Assembly (NCBI GenBank): GCA_963664675.2
Contig: CAXXLB010000009.1
Span: 806,001 to 870,000 of the forward strand
Direction: 5' to 3'
DNA length: 64,000 nucleotides
Source: JASGMR01 sp963664675
GTDB taxonomy: Bacteria > Thermotogota > Thermotogae > Petrotogales > Kosmotogaceae
The notes under the pieces are model-generated. The model saw only the letters and a program-made list of their open reading frames with translations, made no database searches and was not told the origin of the DNA. A program made the position numbers and the translations under genes. Positions 44,422-52,729 of this stretch are shown in pieces; the stretch's first letter is position 1, and each line of letters opens with the position of its first letter.

Positions 44422-45310
44422 AGTTTAAGTTACCCACCGATTCGGGATATACAATTTTTAATTGATCAAAGAAAAAAATTACTTCCTCATTTATTTCCGG
44501 TACTTCTTTATATAAAAAATCAGTTCCTTGAACTGCCTCCCGCAATACGGGTACAGGGAAATTATTCATTTTTTCCGAAACGAAAGATACTGTATTATCA
44601 AGATCATTCAATGATTCTTCTAAAGATTTCTTATAAAATGATAATATCTCAGAAATTTGTTTATCATTTAAATTATCTGATACAAATATCCCCGATGTAG
44701 GAATATTATAGTCATTATCCCAATAACTATTCCATACCTCTTTTAAAGATATCACTTTTTTTGCACCCTGAACTTTTTTCAGTGCCAGAGAAGCGAATGG
44801 TTCAGGAACTAAAATGATATCTGCTTTATCAGCAGCAAGAAGCTGCACTGACTCGGGACCACTCACATATTGAATATTGAAATCTTTTCCAGATTCCAAA
44901 CCAATCATCGTCATGGCTCCTTTTAAAATAACATCACCGGTTTGTCCGGCACCGGATAAAGTATAAATATCTTTTCCCTTAAAATCAGATAAATCAGTTA
45001 TAGAATTATCTTTAGTGACAAAATAAAATCCATTCCACATAGAAACAGCTGCAAGTTTTATGTTATAACCCGATTCATTTAATTTCTCTCCTGTACTTAC
45101 TGGCAAAAGAATAGCGTCAAGATCGCCCTTTCCGATTTCTGCAATCACCTGATCAAGAGAATTCCAATAAGAAACTTCTACCTGATCATTGAATTCTGAA
45201 AGATAATAAACGGGTACTAAAGTTGGACCTAGAGGATTCATAAAAGAATAAACTCCGAAAATTGAAATAGTTAAAAGAATAACGCTAATTGATAAAATTA
45301 TCTTTTTCAC
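44396..45310 (-). CDS. ABC substrate-binding protein, NMT1/SsuA-like
   Basis: 304 residues with a signal peptide (about 1-22). The NMT1/THI5-like core includes LDAILLPVSTGEKL, LAAVSMWNGFYFVTKD, LKGKDIY-like DFKGKDIYTLSGAGQTGDVI and ADIILVPEPFASLAL. Members bind sulfonates, nitrate, or thiamine precursors. No TPP riboswitch or sulfur-regulator site is apparent upstream, so the ligand remains open. The promoter would lie in the 247-base divergent gap with the HU gene. Confidence 0.82.
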   Translation of the reverse strand: MKKIILSISVILLTISIFGVYSFMNPLGPTLVPVYYLSEFNDQVEVSYWNSLDQVIAEIGKGDLDAILLPVSTGEKLNESGYNIKLAAVSMWNGFYFVTKDNSITDLSDFKGKDIYTLSGAGQTGDVILKGAMTMIGLESGKDFNIQYVSGPESVQLLAADKADIILVPEPFASLALKKVQGAKKVISLKEVWNSYWDNDYNIPTSGIFVSDNLNDKQISEILSFYKKSLEESLNDLDNTVSFVSEKMNNFPVPVLREAVQGTDFLYKEVPEINEEVIFFFDQLKIVYPESVGNLNYENLFYKK

Positions 45311-45557
45311 AAATAATAACCTCCATCATTGTTATTTATACTAAAACTAAAATACAATATTTTCTTAATTGTATTGTTTCGTTGAGTTTAATTTTAGTTG
45401 TTTGACAAATTTTTTTTTTGTTATAAACTATAAGTGTTATATATAGACTAACCTGAGAATTTTATGATATAATTATGAAAAATAGGTATTAACTAATGAG
45501 AATACTAAATTGCTTTATATAGAACAATTTTAGTTAGTACATAAGGGGGGTAAGATT
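45311..45557. promoter_or_regulatory. Divergent gap between importer and HU genes, rich in inverted repeats
   Basis: Contains a perfect 8-bp inverted repeat AATACAAT-N9-ATTGTATT (45351-45375). The motif AACTAAAAT occurs once direct (45345-45353) and twice inverted (45391-45399 and 45527-45535). A long stem at 45486-45540 lies just ahead of the HU ribosome-binding site. The HU promoter is probably TAGACT/TATAAT at 45444-45473. Confidence 0.55.
45444..45473 (+). promoter_or_regulatory. Promoter of the HU gene
   Basis: TAGACT at 45444-45449, 18-base spacer, extended -10 TGATATAAT ending at 45473. It lies about 85 bases ahead of the GTG start, leaving a structured leader. Confidence 0.65.
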
Positions 45558-45830
45558 GTGAACAAAAAAGAACTTATTTCTGCTGTAGCTGATAAGGTAG
45601 GAGTAACAAAGAAGGATGTAAGTACTTTATTGGATGCGTTTTTGGATACTATCGAGGATGAATTATCTAAGGGTGGATTGGTAAGATTGGTTGGATTTGG
45701 AACATTTACCGTTTCTCTTAGAAAACCAAGAAGAGGTGTCAATCCCAGAACTAAGGAACCTATAACAATTCCTGGAGGAAAGGTACCGAAATTCATTCCT
45801 GGAAAAGATTTGAAAGAAAAAGTCAAGTAA
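45558..45830 (+). CDS. hup: DNA-binding protein HU
   Basis: Nucleoid protein, 90 residues, from a GTG with GGGGGG upstream. Family features are NKKELISAVADKVGVTKKDV, GFGTFTVSLRKPRRGVNPRT, and the DNA-arm region EPITIPGGKVPKFIPGK. The residues match HU rather than IHF. It is a monocistronic gene closed by a strong terminator. Confidence 0.95.
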   Translation: MNKKELISAVADKVGVTKKDVSTLLDAFLDTIEDELSKGGLVRLVGFGTFTVSLRKPRRGVNPRTKEPITIPGGKVPKFIPGKDLKEKVK

Positions 45831-45843
45831 GAATTATTAAATT

Positions 45844-45876
45844 AAAAGCGGCGGTTCTTACCGTCGCTTTTGTTTT
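45844..45876 (+). terminator. Rho-independent terminator after the HU gene
   Basis: A 12-bp stem with GCGGCGGT/ACCGTCGC core, TCTT loop at 45856-45859 and T-rich tail to 45876. Confidence 0.88.
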
Positions 45877-45888
45877 GAGGTAAACATA

Positions 45889-46455
45889 ATGTCAAAAAAG
45901 TTAACTATATTAATAATGATATTAATAGTGTTGTGTGTATTTATGATTTATTTTTTTTGGGAATCCTATAATTCTTTTCAAAGGGAACTTGTATTTTTGA
46001 GAAACGAAATAGCTGAAGACGAAAATACTTCTAAAATAAATGAAATGTACGATCAAATTTCAAATTTCATTTCAAAAAATAATGAGAAAGATGAAATAAA
46101 TCCAACCTCTGGGGAGGGTGTAAGAATAAGAATAGATTCGGGATACGTTGGAAGTAAAGTTTTACACGACACGGATATCCTGAGTTTACTGAATGAATTA
46201 TATCTTTTAGATATTACAGAAATAGAAGTAAACAATATAAAAATCATTCCTTATTCGACAGTCAGATGTGTTGGACCAACAATATCAATTAATGATCATC
46301 CAACACAAATTTCCCCTGTTATCATAGAAGTCATAGGGGACCCTGATTACATAATTTCCGGATTATCTTTGCTTAAAGAGTCTTTTAAAGAAAGAGGAAT
46401 TGATGTTTCTATGCTGGCCCTTGATTATATTCAAATTGGCGATGAAGGGAGTTGA
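45889..46455 (+). CDS. DUF881-family membrane-anchored protein
   Basis: 188 residues with one N-terminal membrane helix (about 5-24), a coiled coil (30-65) and a compact extracytoplasmic domain. That domain has VGSKVLHDTDILSLLNELY, ITEIEVNNIKIIPYSTVRC and ISPVIIEVIGDPDYIISGL. This is the DUF881 pattern of Bacillus and actinobacterial proteins near division genes. The function is not established. GAGGT precedes the ATG. The gene overlaps the lipoprotein gene downstream. Confidence 0.75.
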   Translation: MSKKLTILIMILIVLCVFMIYFFWESYNSFQRELVFLRNEIAEDENTSKINEMYDQISNFISKNNEKDEINPTSGEGVRIRIDSGYVGSKVLHDTDILSLLNELYLLDITEIEVNNIKIIPYSTVRCVGPTISINDHPTQISPVIIEVIGDPDYIISGLSLLKESFKERGIDVSMLALDYIQIGDEGS

Positions 46456-48298
46456 TATTACGAAGTTCTTTTTATCTGTGCTTTTAATAGCACTATTTTT
46501 AATGAGCGGTTGTACCATGGTTACCAATGAAGATTTCAATCAACGAATGGATAGTCTCGAATCAAAAATTGATAGTCTTTGTCTATTTCAAGCAGAAATA
46601 GATAATTTATCAAAAAAAATCTCTGACATTTCATTTAAGATTAATTCTCTCTCAAATACAAATACAGCTTCTCTGGACAGCTCAAATATTTTATTTGAAT
46701 TATATGAGATAAAGCAGAAAATGAACACTATGAGTAAAGAATTAACAGGTGAAATTTCGGTAGAGGTTGATCTTGAAGATTTGGAAAAAAAAATAGATAG
46801 TTTAATGACAAAACAGAATCAGATATTATTAGTTTTATCCGACGCTTCGTCCACTGATCAAATATATATTCCTGAAACCATCGATAATAGTTTAGGTCTT
46901 CTTTCACTCGAGCAAAAAATTGACTACATCATTAAGGGACAGACTGAAATTGAAGATAAACTAAATTACATCGACTCTTTGACAAATCAACTCAAATTTA
47001 TAAATTCTTTTTTCGAAAATGCCAACAATTCAAAAGATTATGACGCACTTTTCAGCGATCTGGGTGAAATCAAAACTTTGCTAAATGAAACTAAAAATAA
47101 CGAAGAGCAAATAAACGAAATTGATCAAAAACTTGACAGTATTATGAATGGAACAGTTCATAAATATTTCATGGAAGAGGAATTATCAAATATAAAGGAT
47201 AATTTTCTAGAAGCGGGACTGGTTAGTCGGGAAGAAATAAACGAGATTTATTCAAAAATTCAGAATCTTCAAAACTTACTTTTATCTATTTCTGGCGATC
47301 CGACAAAACAAATTGAATCAGAATTCGGATCTGATATCGTAACAATGGACATATTTTTGGCTGAAATATCTAATTTAAAAAGTACTATTGGAGAAAAAGC
47401 TTATAAATCCTTAGATTTGAATAGTAATCTGGTTTATAAAGTACAATCTGGTGATAGCTTGTGGAGTATAGCTGAAAAATTTAACACTACAGTCGATAAA
47501 ATTAAATCGGCAAACACTCAATTGACTTCTAATAACATTTTCAGAGGAGATCAAATAACAATACCGGTATCTGTAAACAGTTTATTATCTTCTAATAAAA
47601 TTCAATCACATTTAGGAATATCCGAGGATTTCAATAGCCTTATAAATTCTATCGAATCGACATTTGGAAGTTATGATAAGGGTTATGCAAATCCTGGAAT
47701 TGATATTTCAGTAGATGATAATACGATAATTAAGTCACTTTTACCCGGGATGGTAATTCTTTCAGAATATTTGAATGATGATTACGGGGAAACGATAATA
47801 ATTGAAACAAACAGCGAACTCAGAATAGTATACAGTAAACTGAAAACACGCTTTTTAAAAGACGGCGATTATGTTAGTTCTGGTGATCAAATAGGAATAA
47901 CCGAAGAGGGTAAATCGAATTTACATTTTGAAATATGGAAAAACGAAACACCGGTAAATCCCGCAGACGTTTTATTCGAGAATCTTGGTTATTATGATGC
48001 TACTATGTACACTGAGTGGGATGATGGGAAGAATCCAACTTCTCCTTCATTCAAAATGGGGGCCAGTGGAAATTATGTCAAAGGATACAGGACAATCTCA
48101 GCCGATCCGGATTATCTTCCAATAGGTTCAATAATATACGTTCCTTTTTTCGCCAACTCCCCAAATAACGGCTTTTTTGTCATAGAAGACACCGGAAGTG
48201 CGGTGATAGGAAAAAGAATTGATATATATACCCACGATTTTGATATTGCAAAAAATTTCAAGGAGGAGTTAATAGTCTATTTAGTGAATAAACCATGA
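46442..48298 (+). CDS. Lipoprotein with LysM, degenerate M23 and 3D (Asp-Asp-Asp) domains
   Basis: About 618 residues from the ATG 46442. An ATT at 46457 also has a GGGAG at the right distance and would give a cleaner lipoprotein signal. The signal ends LMSGC with the lipobox cysteine at residue 24. A long coiled-coil region (about 30-310) is followed by a LysM domain at about 329-376 (VQSGDSLWSIAEKF, GDQITIP). An M23-like fold (403-510) comes next, then a C-terminal 3D domain (520-616) with ISADPDYLPIGSIIYVP, VIEDTGSAVIGKRIDIY. The M23 motif HxxxD is NPGID and the second His motif is NLHFE, so catalytic metal ligands are partly missing. The 3D domain, as in lytic transglycosylases, is intact. 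It probably acts on or anchors to peptidoglycan. Confidence 0.8.
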   Translation: MKGVDITKFFLSVLLIALFLMSGCTMVTNEDFNQRMDSLESKIDSLCLFQAEIDNLSKKISDISFKINSLSNTNTASLDSSNILFELYEIKQKMNTMSKELTGEISVEVDLEDLEKKIDSLMTKQNQILLVLSDASSTDQIYIPETIDNSLGLLSLEQKIDYIIKGQTEIEDKLNYIDSLTNQLKFINSFFENANNSKDYDALFSDLGEIKTLLNETKNNEEQINEIDQKLDSIMNGTVHKYFMEEELSNIKDNFLEAGLVSREEINEIYSKIQNLQNLLLSISGDPTKQIESEFGSDIVTMDIFLAEISNLKSTIGEKAYKSLDLNSNLVYKVQSGDSLWSIAEKFNTTVDKIKSANTQLTSNNIFRGDQITIPVSVNSLLSSNKIQSHLGISEDFNSLINSIESTFGSYDKGYANPGIDISVDDNTIIKSLLPGMVILSEYLNDDYGETIIIETNSELRIVYSKLKTRFLKDGDYVSSGDQIGITEEGKSNLHFEIWKNETPVNPADVLFENLGYYDATMYTEWDDGKNPTSPSFKMGASGNYVKGYRTISADPDYLPIGSIIYVPFFANSPNNGFFVIEDTGSAVIGKRIDIYTHDFDIAKNFKEELIVYLVNKP

Positions 48299-49392
48299 AC
48301 AAAATTTTTCTGCTGCTATTTATATCATTTTTGATACTGACCTGTTCACTATTTTCAATGCAAATTGTTGAAAAATACCCGGTTGGTCTTATGCCTACAA
48401 AAATGGAAAAAATTGAAAATTCTTCAGGAATATTTTATGTCATTCTTATCAAGGGTGATTCTCAATTGATGGTTTTGAATGAAAGCTATAAACCAGTTGT
48501 CTTTATAGACGAAATTTCAAACGACGGAGTAAATGATTTTATATATAAAAATGGTAGAATATATTGTTTTGGTTTTTTCAGTGGCCGTTTAATAATTATC
48601 GATGCTTCTTCCTACCCATCAAGCTGGGCTGTAACAGATAAAATCTCCACAGGTTCTAAGTTGCTTACAGGCGTAGTTTGTGATAAAAAATTAGCCGTAT
48701 TGACGTATGACAAAAAATTCTTACTAATCGATACTTCATCAAAAAAAATAACAAAAACTATCAACTTACCAGTTGAGGCTCTCACAATAGTTACCGACGG
48801 AAAATATTTTTATATATCCCTTTATTATAATTACGAAATAAAAACCGAGAAAATGATGTGTGATTATGGAGTTTTAATTTATGATACAGATGGTAAACTT
48901 GTGAAAAATCTAGAAGCAGGGAAAAGGCCTTCTTATATGATTATCGACAACGAATATTTGATTGTAGTCTCATATATAAGTCAAGAAATAAAAATCTTCT
49001 CTACAAAAAATTTTTCATTAATACATAATTTCAAAATCGGCGAATATCCAAATTTTCCCTTTATCGATAATTACGATAACCTTTATCTTCCTTCAACAGG
49101 CAACGCTGCTGTTCATATGATAAATCTGAACGATTTTTCTTTTTCAAATATTTACGTTGACGGCAGGGGACCCATAAAAGTCCTGAGAAAAGATAAATAT
49201 ATTTATATATTAAATATAATTTCAGGCACCCTTGAGAAAAGGAATTTAATAAATGGTGATACTGAAGAACTTGATATCGATGGATATGGAATCGACATGA
49301 TTATGGAAAATGAATATATTCTGGTTCTTCTCCAGGAAGATTGGACCACACTTTATGGAAGTGGTGCATTACAAATTATAAGTTTAGATTAA
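48295..49392 (+). CDS. Secreted beta-propeller repeat protein
   Basis: 365 residues starting at the ATG that overlaps the lipoprotein stop. A signal peptide (about 1-20, ending CSLFS) is followed by six or seven short repeats of the type YxxxGxxxxIDxSS, for example NGRIYCFGFFSGRLIIID, KKLAVLTYDKKFLLID and DGKYFYISLYY. They resemble YVTN/quinoprotein-amine-type propellers. No enzyme motif is seen. It is the end of the DUF881-lipoprotein operon and overlaps the opposite-strand small gene. Confidence 0.68.
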   Translation: MNKIFLLLFISFLILTCSLFSMQIVEKYPVGLMPTKMEKIENSSGIFYVILIKGDSQLMVLNESYKPVVFIDEISNDGVNDFIYKNGRIYCFGFFSGRLIIIDASSYPSSWAVTDKISTGSKLLTGVVCDKKLAVLTYDKKFLLIDTSSKKITKTINLPVEALTIVTDGKYFYISLYYNYEIKTEKMMCDYGVLIYDTDGKLVKNLEAGKRPSYMIIDNEYLIVVSYISQEIKIFSTKNFSLIHNFKIGEYPNFPFIDNYDNLYLPSTGNAAVHMINLNDFSFSNIYVDGRGPIKVLRKDKYIYILNIISGTLEKRNLINGDTEELDIDGYGIDMIMENEYILVLLQEDWTTLYGSGALQIISLD

Positions 49393-49536
49393 TGAAAAAA
49401 CAATTATTAATACCACCACAATTCCTATCAAAATACTTATTAAAAGTTTTTTATTTCGGTTAAAAAAATTGTTATTATTAGATTTATTCTCTTCTTTATC
49501 TTTATCTTTGTAATAATCTCTATCATAGATACTCAT
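49384..49536 (-). CDS. Small membrane protein, 50 residues
   Basis: ATG at 49536 with GAGGTG 5 bases upstream. The protein begins MSIYDRDYYKDKDKEENK, with a charged, Asn-rich half, then a single membrane helix near the C-terminus (LLISILIGIVVVLIIVFSLI). It has no recognised family. It lies 17 bases downstream of the AI-2E-type exporter gene on the same strand, so it is probably its operon partner. It overlaps the convergent propeller gene by 9 bases. Confidence 0.6.
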   Translation of the reverse strand: MSIYDRDYYKDKDKEENKSNNNNFFNRNKKLLISILIGIVVVLIIVFSLI

Positions 49537-49553
49537 AATATCACCTCAAAACA

Positions 49554-50582
49554 TTATATTATCTTTTCGAGATTGATTTTATCCTCTTCTCTCAACAAAA
49601 AATCTTTCCAAAATCTTCTGACAACCAGAATTATTGGAACTGCAAAAAGAACGCCAAATACCCCTAAAAAATCCCCAAAAGCAAGAATTGAAATTAATAT
49701 TATAAACCAATTCAATTTTACTTGTTTTGAAATAATTTTAGGTGACAAAAACCATATCTCCAATTGATTAGCTATCAATAAAACAATAATTGCGAAAATT
49801 ATCCCCCACCATCCATGTCTTATATAAGATAATAAAACCATTGGAATAGCTGTGATCACAACTCCCAAATAGGGAATAAAATTTGTCACACCTGCCAATA
49901 AACCTAAAAACAGAGCCTCGTTCAGTCCTATCAATCCCGCTCCTACACCCACCATTAAACCAATAAATATAGCTATCATTATTTGACCCCCAATAAAAGA
50001 TTCGAGATCATTCTTCAAAGAATGTAAAAACAGATAGGTCTTTTTTTGATCACAACCGGGAAATACCATCCAAATATATTTTTTGAGCGAATCGGTTTTT
50101 TGTGCTATATAAGATGCCGCTATGACGATTATAACCGCTGAAGTGACCCATTTTGTTATATTGGAACTCAAAATACTGACGAAATTAATTAGAAAATCTG
50201 AAAGATTCTCCTTCAAAAAATTTAATATCGAATTTATTGAATCCGATAGTAATTTTGAATTCAAATCAACTTTTCTATCTTCTGAAAAAAATTTCAATAT
50301 TTCTGTTTGAATCGTATGAACACTGTTGATAATTATTGGAATCGCCAAAGATATCAATAAAACCAAAACTCCCCAGATAATCAGAGCGAATATAACCCTT
50401 ATCTTAGTTTTCTGTTTATCTGTTTTCTCTTTAAAAAATATCTTTATGGGATAATTAATAATCATTGAAACCATCACGGCAAAAACTAAAGAAAAAGCTA
50501 CCGAAGGAAAAATAAATAGAAACAAAAAAAATATAAAAAAATATCCAATTATCCAAAGCTTAGTTTTATTAATACTCGTCAA
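49554..50582 (-). CDS. AI-2E-family (UPF0118) membrane exporter
   Basis: 342 residues with about eight membrane helices and a large hydrophilic insert (about 90-150). Signature features are the FALVFAVMV-like early helices and the conserved ITAIPMVLLSYIRHG with NQLEIWFLSPKII towards the C-terminus. Relatives (TqsA, PerM, YdiK) export small molecules or act as Na+/H+ antiporters. The substrate here is unknown. It starts at a TTG 6 bases after GGAGG. A small membrane-protein gene follows it closely. Confidence 0.82.
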   Translation of the reverse strand: MTSINKTKLWIIGYFFIFFLFLFIFPSVAFSLVFAVMVSMIINYPIKIFFKEKTDKQKTKIRVIFALIIWGVLVLLISLAIPIIINSVHTIQTEILKFFSEDRKVDLNSKLLSDSINSILNFLKENLSDFLINFVSILSSNITKWVTSAVIIVIAASYIAQKTDSLKKYIWMVFPGCDQKKTYLFLHSLKNDLESFIGGQIMIAIFIGLMVGVGAGLIGLNEALFLGLLAGVTNFIPYLGVVITAIPMVLLSYIRHGWWGIIFAIIVLLIANQLEIWFLSPKIISKQVKLNWFIILISILAFGDFLGVFGVLFAVPIILVVRRFWKDFLLREEDKINLEKII

Positions 50583-50620
50583 AATAATCCTCCTATATTT
50601 ACAAAATTATATCACAAAGA

Positions 50621-50653
50621 AAAAAGGCCATTTTAGTTTAAAACGGCCTTTTT
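50621..50653. terminator. Terminator between arcC and the AI-2E-type gene
   Basis: A 9-bp stem AAAAAGGCC/GGCCTTTTT with an inner 4-bp extension and one A-C mismatch. It ends the minus-strand arcC transcript and also has T-runs on the plus strand. Confidence 0.8.
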
Positions 50654-50666
50654 ATAGTAAACAAGA

Positions 50667-51605
50667 TTATAAATATATATGAGTACCGGCTTTGCCTTCA
50701 ATGGAAGCTTTAACCTTATCAAGTGATGTTATGATGGCATTTTTTCCAGTTTCTTCAACAAACTTTTTCGCCGATTCTATCTTTGGATACATACTTCCTC
50801 TGGCGAAATGCCCTTCTTTCATCAATTCAGTAATCTCTTCAGTACTTATATTTTCAATTTTACTTTGATTTTCCTTACCAAAATTCAAGTAAGCATAATC
50901 AACCGCAGTAAGCACAATAAAAAGAGTAGCATCAATCAATTTAGCGATCAGCGCAGAAGCTCTGTCTTTATCGATAACAGCTTCAACGCCTTCGAGCTCA
51001 TTGTTGACATTTCTTATTACGGGAATACCCCCGCCTCCGCCTACTATGCATACAAAATCGGAACATACCAGATTTTTAATGGCTTCAAGTTCCACGACCT
51101 CCAGTGGATGGGGCGAAGGCACAACTCTTCTCCATCCTCTCCCGGAATCTTCTTTAAAAACCCATTTCTTTTTATCCTGAATCTCTTTCGCTTCTTTCTC
51201 TTCATAGAAGGGCCCAACCGGCTTTCTGGGATTTTGAAATGCCTCATCATATTTATCAACAACGATTTGGGTCAACAGACAACATATATTTTTTTTATAA
51301 TTTCTTTTCTGCAATTCGTTTTTCAAAGATTGTGAAATCAAATAGCCTATGGATCCCTGAGTCATTGCGTCATTTATATCTATTGGAAATGGCGGAACCT
51401 CACCTTTGGAAATATCCTGTTGAATCAAGAGACTCCCAACTTGCGGACCATTTCCGTGAGTTATTATAATTTGATGTCCCTCTTCTATTAAATCCGCTAT
51501 ATACTTCGTCGTATGAAGCAGATTCTTTTTCATCATTTCAGCAGAAGGTTCCTGTCCGGGTTGGTTTAAAGCATTTCCTCCTATAGCCACAACTATTCTT
51601 TCCAT
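50667..51605 (-). CDS. arcC: Carbamate kinase
   Basis: Makes ATP from carbamoyl phosphate in arginine or citrulline fermentation. The 312 residues show the amino-acid-kinase start IVVAIGGNALNQPGQ and ITHGNGPQVGSLL near 46-58. GPFYEEKEA lies in the middle, CIVGGGGGIPVI near 210, and AVIDKDRASALIAK follows, all typical of ArcC. It is 12 bases downstream of argF on the same strand. No arginine deiminase gene is present in the window. Confidence 0.95.
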   Translation of the reverse strand: MERIVVAIGGNALNQPGQEPSAEMMKKNLLHTTKYIADLIEEGHQIIITHGNGPQVGSLLIQQDISKGEVPPFPIDINDAMTQGSIGYLISQSLKNELQKRNYKKNICCLLTQIVVDKYDEAFQNPRKPVGPFYEEKEAKEIQDKKKWVFKEDSGRGWRRVVPSPHPLEVVELEAIKNLVCSDFVCIVGGGGGIPVIRNVNNELEGVEAVIDKDRASALIAKLIDATLFIVLTAVDYAYLNFGKENQSKIENISTEEITELMKEGHFARGSMYPKIESAKKFVEETGKNAIITSLDKVKASIEGKAGTHIYL

Positions 51606-51617
51606 AAAATACCTCTT

Positions 51618-52565
51618 CTATACAAGAGTGGCAATCATGATTGCTTTTATAGTGTGCTTCCTATTTTCCGCTTCGTCAAAAACGTATGATTTCGGCCCCT
51701 CTATGATTTCTCTCGTTACTTCCTGTCCTTTCACAGCAGGCAAACAGTGAAGGAAAATTGTATCGTTTCTCTTTGTTTTACTCATAAGTTCTTTGTTAAC
51801 CTGGTATGGCTGAAGCAGATCGAGTCTTTCTTTCTTCTGTACCTGCTCTCCCATTGAAACCCATACATCGGTATAAATTACATCGGCATCTTTAACCGCT
51901 TCATCAATGCTATCTGTAATCTCTATTTTTGCACCGGTCTGATATTCCTCTACAATATCATGACATTTTTTTACCAGTTCATTTTTTGGCCAAAGTTTTT
52001 CAGGTCCACACGCTACAAAATGCAACCCCATTTTTGCGGAACCTATCAACAAAGAATTTGCAACATTATTTCTCGCATCACCCATAAATACCAATTTTTT
52101 TCCGGTTAGCGATCCGAATACTTCTTCGATCGTCATAAAGTCCGCGAGTATTTGAGTGGGGTGATAATTATCGGTCAATCCATTATAAACAGGTATTCCT
52201 GACCACTTTGCCAAACCGTTTACAGTTTCATCTTTAAACCCTCTGAATGCTATCGCATCAAACATTCTCCCCAAAACTCTGGCAGTATCCTCCAAATCTT
52301 CCTTTACTCCCAGATGAATATCATCACTCGATAAAAAAACAGGGTACCCTCCCTCTTCGCCAAAAGCCGTTTCAAAGGATGTTCTTGTTCTCGTCGATCT
52401 TTTCTCGAAGACAATTGCCAAACTCAACCCTTCAAATCTTTTTGTTTTTGTTCTCGCTCTTTTTTCATTCTTTACCTGCTTAGCAATATCCAGCAAATAT
52501 CTAATTTCATTTGGAGTGAAATCCAACAAGGTTAAAAAAGATTTTCCCTTTAAATTAAAACCCAT
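51618..52565 (-). CDS. argF: Ornithine carbamoyltransferase
   Basis: Interconverts ornithine plus carbamoyl phosphate and citrulline. The 315 residues carry the carbamoyl-phosphate loop STRTRTS at 57-63, HPTQILADFMT near 141, the ornithine motif DVWVSMGE and FLHCLPA with the active Cys. Followed immediately by arcC, it is more likely catabolic (an arcB role, making ATP from citrulline) than biosynthetic. Motif reading alone cannot separate the two. A GAGG-type site precedes the ATG. Confidence 0.93.
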   Translation of the reverse strand: MGFNLKGKSFLTLLDFTPNEIRYLLDIAKQVKNEKRARTKTKRFEGLSLAIVFEKRSTRTRTSFETAFGEEGGYPVFLSSDDIHLGVKEDLEDTARVLGRMFDAIAFRGFKDETVNGLAKWSGIPVYNGLTDNYHPTQILADFMTIEEVFGSLTGKKLVFMGDARNNVANSLLIGSAKMGLHFVACGPEKLWPKNELVKKCHDIVEEYQTGAKIEITDSIDEAVKDADVIYTDVWVSMGEQVQKKERLDLLQPYQVNKELMSKTKRNDTIFLHCLPAVKGQEVTREIIEGPKSYVFDEAENRKHTIKAIMIATLV

Positions 52566-52729
52566 TTACATTCCTCCTAAAAAAACATTTAAATATATAG
52601 TATTATTATATGTGAAAAAAGGCAAATATTTTTATTTCTTATCATAAGGATACAGGCAACGTTATTACCACTATAATACAGTATACATGTTTATTCTTGA
52701 CTATATTTTAAAACCTCCGGAGGAAACGA

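Noticed and set aside
45311..45557. TPP or other riboswitch upstream of the NMT1-like importer
   Set aside because: I could not find conserved riboswitch core sequences; only simple inverted repeats are present.
49384..49392. Frameshift or assembly error at the propeller/small-gene overlap
   Set aside because: Both frames end normally and convergent overlaps of a few bases also occur at 36936 and 60552 in this window.
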